A stretch of 64,000 nucleotides of DNA from Thermodesulfobacteriota bacterium (GTDB lineage: Bacteria > Desulfobacterota > Thermodesulfobacteria > Thermodesulfobacteriales > Thermodesulfobacteriaceae), in assembly GCA_013153525.1 (NCBI GenBank), contig JAADEG010000033.1:1-64000 (forward strand), written 5' to 3'. Position numbers and translations under genes: made by a program. Within the stretch, counting starts at the first letter, position 1; every line of letters starts with the position of its first letter. The notes under the pieces were generated by a model that saw only the letters and a list, made by a program, of their open reading frames with translations, was not told the origin of the DNA and did no database searches. Below are positions 30,890 to 40,141 of this stretch, in pieces.

Positions 30890-31991
30890 GTGTTTGGTAG
30901 GGATTTTATGTGTATTAATGTGGATGGGGTTAAGTTGGGGTAAGGTTTCAGGACCATGTTCAGCGTGCCATACTATGCACAATTCGCAGAATAGTTCTCC
31001 TGTAGCAGAAAACGGAGGTTCTTCTCAGCCTTTTGAAGCGTTACTTATAGGAGATTGTATCTTTTGTCACACGGGAACGAATACCGGTACAAATAAAATT
31101 CCTTATGTATTAAGTACCACGCCTCCTACATACAACTTTGGAGGTTTTAGGAATACTCTTGCAGGAGGGAACTTTTATTGGGTACAACAAACTAACGGTG
31201 ATAGAAAAGGACACAATGTAGCTGGAATTGCACCTCCAGATGCAGCTTTAGGATTAACCCCACCTGGGTACGATCCTAACGATTATCCATCAGTTACTGG
31301 TACATATCGTCCTGCTACATGGACCCAACAACTAACTTGTGCAGGAAACTTTGGGTGTCACGGAAGGTTTGACGCTACGAATTCATCTTTAAACGATCCT
31401 ATAGTAGCAATTTTAGGAGCACATCACAAGAACATTACGAGAACTAACGGAACTGCACCTGCAACAGAAGTGTGGAATAGTTATAGATTTTTGTGGGGTA
31501 TTAAAGGAACAGAAGATCCAAATTACGAATACGGTAATCCTTCTCCTACAGAACATAATGGATATTATGCCTCTACGAGTGCAGGAGATACAGGATCTAT
31601 CAATTATTTGTGTGGTGAGTGTCACGGAAAGTTCCACTGGAGTACTTATGTGGGATATGCATCTCCCTGGCTTAGACATCCTACGGACTTTGACATGAAT
31701 ACCGTTGCAAGTAAAGGATATGGAAACTATCCAAATGTAAACATTTTTGCTGGTAAACTTGGCGTAACTAATCCTCATGATTACTTTGCAGATGTTCCTG
31801 TAGGTAATACCCAAGGAGCTGCGCTTCCTTCGGTATTAAATACCTCAGGAGACGCTATAGTTTTATGTTTAAGTTGTCACAGGGCACATGGTAGTCCTTA
31901 CGACTACATACTCAGGTGGAATTATGTAGCATGGCCAGGAATACCAGACGACCAAAATGGGTGTTTAGCATGTCATACAAACAAATGGTAA
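30852..31991 (+). CDS. OmcS-like six-heme extracellular cytochrome (nanowire-type), copy 2
   Basis: Paralog of 18743-19852; 5 CXXCH plus CAGNFGCH; GPCSACHTMHNSQN, GGNFYWVQ, KGHNVAGI, SPWLRHPTDF, CLSCHRAHGSPYDYILRW. Confidence 0.82.
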   Translation: MRVITELRYFSIRCLVGILCVLMWMGLSWGKVSGPCSACHTMHNSQNSSPVAENGGSSQPFEALLIGDCIFCHTGTNTGTNKIPYVLSTTPPTYNFGGFRNTLAGGNFYWVQQTNGDRKGHNVAGIAPPDAALGLTPPGYDPNDYPSVTGTYRPATWTQQLTCAGNFGCHGRFDATNSSLNDPIVAILGAHHKNITRTNGTAPATEVWNSYRFLWGIKGTEDPNYEYGNPSPTEHNGYYASTSAGDTGSINYLCGECHGKFHWSTYVGYASPWLRHPTDFDMNTVASKGYGNYPNVNIFAGKLGVTNPHDYFADVPVGNTQGAALPSVLNTSGDAIVLCLSCHRAHGSPYDYILRWNYVAWPGIPDDQNGCLACHTNKW

Positions 31992-33289
31992 AAATTTTGA
32001 TAACAGTTGTTTTGTTCGTAGGATTTTCGTTAAAAGTAGTTAAAGCAAAGTGTATAAATACTTTCGTATTTCTTAGAACTGATTTATATAAAGAAAGCGT
32101 AAAGTTTAAAGTCAAAAAAGTGGTAATTTTTGACGCACAAAGAAATTATCTTTTTAACGATAAAGTTTTGTTTTTTGATTCTGAAAAAGACTTTTCACAA
32201 GTATTTTTAGGAAATGCTTGTTTGCCAAAGAGTAAAAGGTTGAAGATAAAGTTAGAGATAGATTCTTTAAGTTTTGGTAACAAAAAAGTCAACTGTTTCA
32301 AAAAGAATGTTGAAGGAAGGATCATTTTTAAGAATTTAAAAAGAGAGGAAGCAGTATTAATAGTAAGTTTACACTTTGTTAAAAAGAAAAATTGCTGGAA
32401 CGGAAGTTTGGCAAGTTTCGTACCTACGGGTGTTAATACTATAAGATTAATTTTAGGAATAGACAAAAAAAATCAAGGATTGTGGGTAATAAATACTCTT
32501 GAAAACAGAGTAGAATGGTTTAAGGAAGTTAAAGGGTTTCCAGTGTATTTAAGCAAAGGAAAGAACGGGGTTTATGTAGTTTGTAAAGCTGAAAGGGTAT
32601 TAAAAGTTTTGGATCCAAGGAATTTAGAATTACAGCAAAAGTTTTTTCTTGGTGAGTTTGAGGATCCAGAGTTTTTGTTAATTGACGGTGATAAAGGGTT
32701 AATACTTTCTCCAGCTGATAAACAAGTAGGATTAATTGACTTAAATACAGGGCAAGTAATAAGTAGGAAGTACATAGATTATACGCCAAATTACGCAAGT
32801 TTAATAAAAAACTTACGAGAATACGCAGTTTCTACAGAAGAAGGAAAGGTATTAATTTTTGACGAAGACCTAAATTTAATAAAAGAAATTACGGTTTCTT
32901 TTACTCCTAAAATAGTATTTTCAATAAACGACAAGCTTTATGTAGGGGAGGTGACGGGTGAAGTAGATGTGTTTGACTTAGGAACTTATGCTCTCGTAGA
33001 TAAACTGAATGTTTGTAGAGGAAGAGTAAACGATGTAGAATTAGTAGGTAATAGAGTTTACTTAGCTTGTTCAGACGGGACTTTAGCTTACTTTTATGTT
33101 TCTCAACCTAATTTTATAGAAAAGGAATTTTTTAATCAAGGTATAGAGCGGTTGTGTTATGATCCTTACAACGGTGGAATTTATTTTAGTATTGGAAACA
33201 AAGTAGAAGTACTTGATAACTTAAGTGGAAGTATAACAGGTGAGATACAAACGGGAGGTGATATATATGAAATGGTTGACCTGCCTTAG
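31985..33289 (+). CDS. Exported beta-propeller-like protein (YVTN/WD-like C-terminal repeats)
   Basis: Repeated beta-blade pattern (GVYVVCKAERVLKVLDPRNLE, KLYVGEVTGEVDVFDLGTYALVDKL, RVYLACSDGTLAYF); start overlaps the previous stop (ATGGTAA). Confidence 0.55.
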   Translation: MVKILITVVLFVGFSLKVVKAKCINTFVFLRTDLYKESVKFKVKKVVIFDAQRNYLFNDKVLFFDSEKDFSQVFLGNACLPKSKRLKIKLEIDSLSFGNKKVNCFKKNVEGRIIFKNLKREEAVLIVSLHFVKKKNCWNGSLASFVPTGVNTIRLILGIDKKNQGLWVINTLENRVEWFKEVKGFPVYLSKGKNGVYVVCKAERVLKVLDPRNLELQQKFFLGEFEDPEFLLIDGDKGLILSPADKQVGLIDLNTGQVISRKYIDYTPNYASLIKNLREYAVSTEEGKVLIFDEDLNLIKEITVSFTPKIVFSINDKLYVGEVTGEVDVFDLGTYALVDKLNVCRGRVNDVELVGNRVYLACSDGTLAYFYVSQPNFIEKEFFNQGIERLCYDPYNGGIYFSIGNKVEVLDNLSGSITGEIQTGGDIYEMVDLP

Positions 33290-34472
33290 TTTTTTAATGA
33301 TATTAGGAATATTTTTAGGACTGGCATTGGCAGGTCCTTATACGGATTCTATACACGGGAATTCTACTTACGGTGTGTATAGGAATTCTACCTATGCAAG
33401 GGGAAATTGTGCTCATTGTCATCAAATGCACACGACCCCTAATCCTTTTGCTTTATTTGCAAACAACTTTAATACTTCTGTAATTACTGGTCCTTATGTT
33501 CAAAGTGACGACTTTTGTTTTTATTGTCACGGTTCTCCTTCTGTACAAATAGGAGGAATCACGAATTACGATTATAGTACTACTTTTGGTAAGGCTCCGG
33601 CTAATGCAACTACAATAATGGACGCGTTTAATCAAGCTTCTTATCACGACCTTTACGACATTTGGAATTTTGCTCAAACTGCATTTCCAAGTTTTTTTAC
33701 CAATTCTTCTAACCCATGCGTTGCTTGTCACAATCCACACATAGTAAAGAGAAGTTGTGGGTATCCAGGAATTACTTTTGATAGTAACGCAACTGCTATT
33801 TCTCGTCCCACTGATCACGATCAATTGTGGGGTGACAATGCTACTGAAAAAATGAGCTATTACGCAGCAGGATACATATATCAGCCTACATATTGTTACA
33901 ATTCTACATACTTTGAACCAGACTGTACTTCCAACGATACTCTTTTACAAGCTCAAAAAACTCCAGATTATGTAAGTTTTTGTACAGACTGTCACAATAC
34001 TTCTAATGTAATTTACAGTCACGAGCTTGGAAGAGACCTAAAGTACATTGATTGGGAAAATGAGAAACACGGAAAAGGACCTGCAGATGGTACTATAAGT
34101 GTTCATCCACCTTTTACAAACGCATCCATAGGACAATATGTACTTTCCTGTTTAGACTGTCACGAACCCCATGGTTCACCTAATCTTTATCTTATAAGAA
34201 GAGAAGTAAACGGAGACTTGCTTTATTCAACCGTAGGGACGGGTTACGGAGATTTAGGATACCTTTGCAGACAGTGTCATTTAGACGATGCAGCTGCTAT
34301 TGCAGGAGCGATAAATTCTTGGGAATACATTCATCATTATTCTCCTGACTATCCTTACATTAGAAAAAGTTGTACTACTTGCCATTACAGCTTTCCGATA
34401 AGGTGTACGGATTGTCATTATCACAATTCTACTGCTACGGATTCTTGGGGAGTAGTAAGAAGGACTTTTTAG
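33267..34472 (+). CDS. Octaheme c-type cytochrome, secreted
   Basis: 8 CXXCH (CAHCH, CFYCH, CVACH, CTDCH, CLDCH, CRQCH, CTTCH, CTDCH); signal peptide MKWLTCLSFLMILGIFLGLALAG. Confidence 0.9.
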   Translation: MKWLTCLSFLMILGIFLGLALAGPYTDSIHGNSTYGVYRNSTYARGNCAHCHQMHTTPNPFALFANNFNTSVITGPYVQSDDFCFYCHGSPSVQIGGITNYDYSTTFGKAPANATTIMDAFNQASYHDLYDIWNFAQTAFPSFFTNSSNPCVACHNPHIVKRSCGYPGITFDSNATAISRPTDHDQLWGDNATEKMSYYAAGYIYQPTYCYNSTYFEPDCTSNDTLLQAQKTPDYVSFCTDCHNTSNVIYSHELGRDLKYIDWENEKHGKGPADGTISVHPPFTNASIGQYVLSCLDCHEPHGSPNLYLIRREVNGDLLYSTVGTGYGDLGYLCRQCHLDDAAAIAGAINSWEYIHHYSPDYPYIRKSCTTCHYSFPIRCTDCHYHNSTATDSWGVVRRTF

Positions 34473-34473
34473 C

Positions 34474-35760
34474 ATGAGGAAAGTTTTTAATATATTAAGT
34501 TCTTCAAAGCTCGGTATAAGCTTATTTTTACTCATAGCAGCTGCTTCTATTCTTGGGACCCTAATTCCTCAAGGAGCTTCCTCTGGATTTTACATTTCAA
34601 AGTACGGAGAAACTTGGGGAAAGCTTATACTAAAGTTAAACTTAGACGATGCCTATCACTCCTGGTGGTATATATGCTTACTCGTAATCTTTATGATAAA
34701 CCTAATTACCTGTTCAATAAAGTGGTTTCCTAAAAGCTGGAAGCTTTTTAAAAGAAATCCTTGTGATTTAAGCATAGAAAAACTTCCTAATAAAGTTGAA
34801 GAAAAACTAAACTTAGAAAGTAACAAGTTAAGTAATTTAGAAGACTTCATAAAGGATTTAGGATTTGTTCTTTGTAAAAAGCAAAACCAGGAAGTGTTAT
34901 TTTGTAAAGACAAAAATCGGTTTTCTTACTTGTTAGTGTATGTAGTACACTTTGCAGTGATATTGGTTATTGTAGGAGGGCTAATAGGAGCAGTATGGGG
35001 TTTTAGAGGAAGTATGGCTATTCTTGAAGGTGAAACCTCAAATATGGTAATGCCATTTAAAAAGAGGTCTCCAATATTTTTAAATTTTTACATAAAACTT
35101 AAAAAGTTTTTGATAGAAAGATATAAAGACGGCACTCCAAAAGCTTACATTTCTAAAGTAGAAGTAATAGACGGAAAAAAGAAGTTTGACACTGTTATAA
35201 AAGTAAATTCACCTTTAAGGTATAAAGGAATTTCTTTTTATCAAGCAAATTATCAGGAAGTGCCAGAATTTGAAATAGAAGTATTTTTTAAGGACAAAAG
35301 GGAGTTATATACTATTAATTGGTTAACCCCTCTTATAATAAATAATAGATTTTCCCTTACTTTAAAACAGGTTGGTAGGATGAAAGGTTTGCTTTATGCT
35401 ACGGTAACACTTATTGATACCAAGACAGGAAAAGAATACGATGGAGTGATTATTCAAGGTTTCCCTCACTTTGTAGTTCCGGTTGAAAACGGAGTTTTAA
35501 GAATAATGCTTTTAGGAGTAAAAGACATAAAATACATATCTGTTTTTGAAGTTACTAAGGATCCAGGAGTTTGGTTAGTATTTGCAGGGTTTATAGTAAT
35601 AATTTTGGGGTTAATGGGAATATACTTTTTTGAACCAAAAACTATATGGATAGGACTTAAAGAAAAGAAGATCGTAGGGGGTGCGATTGCTAAAAGGAGT
35701 AAGGATAATATAAAAGAAGAGCTTTTAGTAATTATGGAAAGGATAAAGAATTTAAGATAA
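34474..35760 (+). CDS. resB: ResB-like cytochrome c biogenesis protein
   Basis: FNILSSSKLGISLFLLIAAASILGTLIPQG, RFSYLLVYVVHFAVILVIVGGLIG, SPLRYKGISFYQANYQ. Confidence 0.88.
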   Translation: MRKVFNILSSSKLGISLFLLIAAASILGTLIPQGASSGFYISKYGETWGKLILKLNLDDAYHSWWYICLLVIFMINLITCSIKWFPKSWKLFKRNPCDLSIEKLPNKVEEKLNLESNKLSNLEDFIKDLGFVLCKKQNQEVLFCKDKNRFSYLLVYVVHFAVILVIVGGLIGAVWGFRGSMAILEGETSNMVMPFKKRSPIFLNFYIKLKKFLIERYKDGTPKAYISKVEVIDGKKKFDTVIKVNSPLRYKGISFYQANYQEVPEFEIEVFFKDKRELYTINWLTPLIINNRFSLTLKQVGRMKGLLYATVTLIDTKTGKEYDGVIIQGFPHFVVPVENGVLRIMLLGVKDIKYISVFEVTKDPGVWLVFAGFIVIILGLMGIYFFEPKTIWIGLKEKKIVGGAIAKRSKDNIKEELLVIMERIKNLR

Positions 35761-35838
35761 TTTTAATATAATTTATTGAAAAATTTTAATCCTGTATCAT
35801 AATAGCTTCTGCGATTTAAGTAGGGCAGGAGGTAAGTA

Positions 35839-37059
35839 TTGGAAGAGAAAAAAGAGTTAAGCAGTAGGGAGTATGTGTCTTCTTATGTAGAAGAGGACGA
35901 AATAGATCTTTACGAGCTCTGGCTTGTTTTAAAGAAGAGAAAAAAGTGGGTATGGGGATTTACTTTAAGTTTCGTATTGATAGCCTTAATATATGTACTG
36001 ATAGCTTCACCTGTATATAGAACAGAAACGACTCTTATGCCTTTAGGAGGTAAGAATAAAGGGCTTGGTTCTCTTGCAGCTTTAGCAAGCTTAGCAGGAT
36101 TTTCCATACCTACGAGTCAATCTGGTATTACAGTTGAAGCAGTATTAAAAAGTCGTACTTTGAGAGAGGAAGTTATTAAAAGACTTCACTTGTTACCTCT
36201 TTTGTTTCCTGATAAGTGGGATCCAGTAAAAAAGAAGTGGAAAAAAGAGGCTCCAACTTTATACGATGGACAAAAAATATTAAAAGACTTAATGTCTGTA
36301 TCAACAGATAGAAAAACAGGGGTTTTAACATTAAGTGTTGAATTTAAAAAGTATCCTAAGGTAGCTTATAAAATAGCTAAGGAAACTTTAGAGGTTGCTC
36401 GCGAGATTCTTAACGAAAAGGCATTTACTATTGCAAGAAGGTATAGAATTTATGTAGGAGAAAGACTAAAAGACGCAGAGAAATTACTTAAAAAAACTGA
36501 AAAAATTTATAAAGAATTTCTTTCAGGAAAAATAAAAGAAGTTCCTTTAATAGGACCTGAAGAAGATTTTGAAACCTATGGTAAAGTTAAAGGTAAGTTA
36601 ATTGCAAAACAAGCTAAGCTTAGAGCTCTTGAGGAATCAAAGTATTCTTCAAGAGAAAAAATAAGAGAATTAAAAGGAGAAATATACGAGCTTAAAAAAA
36701 AGTTACAAAACTTAAAAAGCAAACTAAATACGAGTTATGTAGCAGCTCCAGAGTACTTATGGAATCTTAAAAAGTTACAGGCGAGGATGGAGATAGCTAT
36801 AGGACTTTACGAGACTCTTTTAAAGGAATACGAACTTGCTAAAGCTAAGGAGATGCAAGAAAGGATATCTTTCCAGGTAATAGACCCACCTTATGTTCCA
36901 GAGAAAAAACATCCGTACAAACCGAAAAAGAAACTCATTCTCGCAGTTGCAGGGGTTTCAGGGCTATTTATGGGAATTTTTGCAGCATTCTTTAAAGAAT
37001 GGTTAGACAATGTAAGAAGGCGTTACGAAGAAGAGGCAAAAGATGAAGAAAGCACTTAA
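35839..37059 (+). CDS. Wzz/chain-length-determinant polysaccharide co-polymerase
   Basis: EDEIDLYELWLVLKKRKKWVWGFTLSFVLIALIYVLIASPVYRTETTLMPLG; C-terminal TM with upstream KKHPYKPKKKLILAVAGV. TTG start after aggaggt. Confidence 0.85.
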   Translation: MEEKKELSSREYVSSYVEEDEIDLYELWLVLKKRKKWVWGFTLSFVLIALIYVLIASPVYRTETTLMPLGGKNKGLGSLAALASLAGFSIPTSQSGITVEAVLKSRTLREEVIKRLHLLPLLFPDKWDPVKKKWKKEAPTLYDGQKILKDLMSVSTDRKTGVLTLSVEFKKYPKVAYKIAKETLEVAREILNEKAFTIARRYRIYVGERLKDAEKLLKKTEKIYKEFLSGKIKEVPLIGPEEDFETYGKVKGKLIAKQAKLRALEESKYSSREKIRELKGEIYELKKKLQNLKSKLNTSYVAAPEYLWNLKKLQARMEIAIGLYETLLKEYELAKAKEMQERISFQVIDPPYVPEKKHPYKPKKKLILAVAGVSGLFMGIFAAFFKEWLDNVRRRYEEEAKDEEST

Positions 37060-38470
37060 GAATCTTTTTACGGTATTAATTTTTATTTTTATCCTTCCCA
37101 AATTGTGTATAGGAGGTCCTTATGTTAAAGTAGGATCCTCTATATACGAAAATTTACTTTATTTAGAAGCAAGGGGATGTATTGAATCAGCAATTTTAAC
37201 GAGTTTGCCACTTACAGCGGAATCAATTTCCAGACTGCTTGAAGAAGCAAAATTAAATTGTAAAACTCCTGATGCCTACATTTTAAAAGCTGAAAGTTTA
37301 ATAGAAGAAGAGCTTCCAGATACGAGTTCCTCTTTACCTTACTTTAAGCCGTTACACGAAACAGAAGCAGGGATAATTTACAGTACTTCTAAATTGTCTG
37401 AAGAGCATACTTACAATCAAAAGGGAGATACTTTTAAAAAAGGAGTTAACTTAAAAGTAAAGTTTAATTCTTACTTTTACTCAAAAAACTTTTCAGGATA
37501 CATTTCTCCAGAAGTTTTGTATCAAAAAGATAGAGGAAGTCTTAGGCTAAAAGAGGCATACGGAGTTTTAAGTTTTGGGCGTTTAAACTTTATTTTTGGA
37601 AAACAAGCTATGTGGTGGGGTCCTGGTTGGGGAGGTTCTATTATTTTATCTGATAATGCTGATCCTTTCGTTCAAGTAAGAATAGAAAACAATTATCCTT
37701 GGTTAATACCGTACTTAGGCTTGTTTAAATTTCACTTTTTTATAACGCGTTTAGGTAAAAACAGAATCGTTCCTGAGCCGTACTTATGGGGTTTAAGATT
37801 GGAATTTAAACCAAATCCACGATTTACTATAGGACTTTCAAGAACCGCACTTCTTGGAGGAAAAGGTAGAAGTGCAACCTTGGCAACATGGATAAAAAGT
37901 TTTCTTGCAAGAGACGAAAATACTTCTAAGGAGCCTGGAGATCAAAGAGCAGGTTTTGATGTAAAGTTGTCAGTTCCAAACAAGTGGATTCCTTTTGAGA
38001 CATACTTAGAAGCAGAAGGAGAAGACGAAGCAGGAGGATTACCTTATAAGTGGGCATTTATATCTGGAATATACTTTCCTAAGGTACCTAAGCTTAAAGG
38101 GTTTTCTTTAAGACTTGAATATGCTTCTACGGATAAAGCTTGGTACATCCATCACATATACAGATCTGGATATACATACAAATCAAAAATAATTGGATAT
38201 TACATAGGAAGAGACGCGAGGAGTTTTCTTTTAAATGTTAATTGGTGGTGGCTTGAAAAAAGCGTAAAGTTTTCTTTTTCTCAATATAGAATTTCTCACC
38301 ATTTAACTGGTGAAAAAGAGTACATAAGTGACTTTAAAATAAAAAAGTGGTTAAGCTCAAAGTTGCAAATTGAGTGGGATTTAGAATATTTTAGATTTAA
38401 AAATTACGCAGGAACGGGAAATAATAAACGATTATTAATAACATATTTAATGTTTGATTATTTTATATAA
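37043..38470 (+). CDS. Capsule assembly Wzi-family outer-membrane protein
   Basis: GRLNFIFGKQAMWWGPGWGGSIILSDNADPFVQVRIEN; barrel-like C-terminus. Confidence 0.8.
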   Translation: MKKALKNLFTVLIFIFILPKLCIGGPYVKVGSSIYENLLYLEARGCIESAILTSLPLTAESISRLLEEAKLNCKTPDAYILKAESLIEEELPDTSSSLPYFKPLHETEAGIIYSTSKLSEEHTYNQKGDTFKKGVNLKVKFNSYFYSKNFSGYISPEVLYQKDRGSLRLKEAYGVLSFGRLNFIFGKQAMWWGPGWGGSIILSDNADPFVQVRIENNYPWLIPYLGLFKFHFFITRLGKNRIVPEPYLWGLRLEFKPNPRFTIGLSRTALLGGKGRSATLATWIKSFLARDENTSKEPGDQRAGFDVKLSVPNKWIPFETYLEAEGEDEAGGLPYKWAFISGIYFPKVPKLKGFSLRLEYASTDKAWYIHHIYRSGYTYKSKIIGYYIGRDARSFLLNVNWWWLEKSVKFSFSQYRISHHLTGEKEYISDFKIKKWLSSKLQIEWDLEYFRFKNYAGTGNNKRLLITYLMFDYFI

Positions 38471-38475
38471 AAACC

Positions 38476-38503
38476 TTGACCAGTTAAAATTTATTTGTAA
38501 TAT
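38476..38503 (+). promoter_or_regulatory. Candidate promoter TTGACC-N16-TAATAT abutting pilM start
   Basis: -10 element ends 9 nt before the ATG at 38513. Confidence 0.45.
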
Positions 38504-38512
38504 ATAAAAGTT

Positions 38513-39583
38513 ATGGAAGTTAATAATATAATTTCCAAAATAAAAGACTTGACTAAATCATTTCGTAAAGTAGTTCCTCATGGAAAGAGAGTCTTTGGTT
38601 TTGACTTAGGGTCTTATTCTATAAAAATAGCAGAATTTGCTTTAGAAAGAGATCAAATAGTATTTAAGTCTTTTTTACAAGGAAGGACATATAAGGGAAT
38701 TATAATTAATGGTGTAATAGGGGATTTTCAGCAGTTGTTGAGCAACTTAAAACACATTATAAGCACGATTCCTCACTTTTCTGAAGAAGTATCTTTGACT
38801 CTACCTTACGATCTTTTAATTTTTGACTATTTTAAGGTAGAAAATTTACCAGATGATGCAGAAATAAAAGAGAGAATTAATCAAGAAATACCTTATAAAA
38901 TAGAAGATGTTTATTATAGTTATTACATCGTTCCAGAAAAAGAAGATTATAAAGTATTTTTCTTGGTAGTTAAAAAGGAAGTCGTAGAGAGTTACTTAAA
39001 GCTATTTGAATCTGTTAATTGTAAAATAAAAAGTATTGATGGAGATTTTATAAACTTGCATAATCTTTGTGAGTTTTTACAATATAAAAAATCTAAGGTA
39101 ATAATAGACTGGGGATACAGTAAAATAAAAATGCTTTTTTCTGATAAGGAATATCCTATATATGGTAGAGAATTATTTAATTTAGGATTACAAAGACTTG
39201 AGAAGGAAATAATGAAGGAGCTTGGGGTTACCTTAGACGCAGCTCAAGAAATGATAGTTAATCCAGAGAGGGCAGAGGGATACACGGGATTTAAAGAGGT
39301 ATATTTAGAATACATAAGTGAAGTAATTTCAGAGATAAGGGATACGATATTTTTTATAGGAGATAAGTTTGACATCCATCCAGAAATAATTATCGTAGTT
39401 GGAGGAGGGGGCAGAATTCCAGGAGTGTGTGAACTCATGACAGAACTTTTAAAAATTGATACTCAGACTTTGAGGATAGAGGAAAAGATAAGGGTTTCTG
39501 AGAATGTTGACCCTGGTTATCTTTCTGTTATTAACACCCAGGGAGCCATAGCAGTAGCAACGGCTTTAAGGGAGTTTTTATGA
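38513..39583 (+). CDS. pilM: Type IV pilus assembly protein PilM
   Basis: VFGFDLGSYSIKIAEFALE ... VVGGGGRIPGVCELM; followed by pilNOPQ. Confidence 0.88.
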   Translation: MEVNNIISKIKDLTKSFRKVVPHGKRVFGFDLGSYSIKIAEFALERDQIVFKSFLQGRTYKGIIINGVIGDFQQLLSNLKHIISTIPHFSEEVSLTLPYDLLIFDYFKVENLPDDAEIKERINQEIPYKIEDVYYSYYIVPEKEDYKVFFLVVKKEVVESYLKLFESVNCKIKSIDGDFINLHNLCEFLQYKKSKVIIDWGYSKIKMLFSDKEYPIYGRELFNLGLQRLEKEIMKELGVTLDAAQEMIVNPERAEGYTGFKEVYLEYISEVISEIRDTIFFIGDKFDIHPEIIIVVGGGGRIPGVCELMTELLKIDTQTLRIEEKIRVSENVDPGYLSVINTQGAIAVATALREFL

Positions 39584-40119
39584 TAATAAAGTTTAATTTA
39601 CTTCCTCCGGAGAAAGCCAAAAAAAGAATAGAGCCTTCTATAAATTTTAATAAAATTTTTGTAGGCGTAATAAGCGGGATTTTAATAATAGCAATCGTTT
39701 TAATAGGATTTTTAGAATTTAAGAGTTACAAACTTGCAAAAGAAGTAAGAAAAGAGACTGCTATCCTCAGAAAGTACAAACACATTGCTCAAGAAGTTAA
39801 AAGACTTCAAAGGCAGACAGAAGAGATTAAGAATAGAATAGTCATAATGCTTAGACTTAGAAATTATCAAAGAACGCAGATGGAAAAGTTTGACTACTTA
39901 CTTAGAAACATAGGGTCTAACGCCCTATACTTAACAGACCTTACTTTCTTTCCGGATAAAGCAGTAGTGAAAGGGATGAGCTTAACGCTTAACGACATTG
40001 CTAATTACCTTTCTGGACTTGAGAAAAATTCTAAATTAGTATATTGGGCAAATGTAAGAAACATACGAAGAAACGAAAACTTTTTACAATTTGACATAAA
40101 TGTAAAATTTAGAAAATAA
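39580..40119 (+). CDS. pilN: Type IV pilus assembly protein PilN
   Basis: IKFNLLPPEK; single TM; position in pilMNOPQ. Confidence 0.85.
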   Translation: MIIKFNLLPPEKAKKRIEPSINFNKIFVGVISGILIIAIVLIGFLEFKSYKLAKEVRKETAILRKYKHIAQEVKRLQRQTEEIKNRIVIMLRLRNYQRTQMEKFDYLLRNIGSNALYLTDLTFFPDKAVVKGMSLTLNDIANYLSGLEKNSKLVYWANVRNIRRNENFLQFDINVKFRK

Positions 40120-40141
40120 CCAAACAGGGTTAGGCTTAAAA

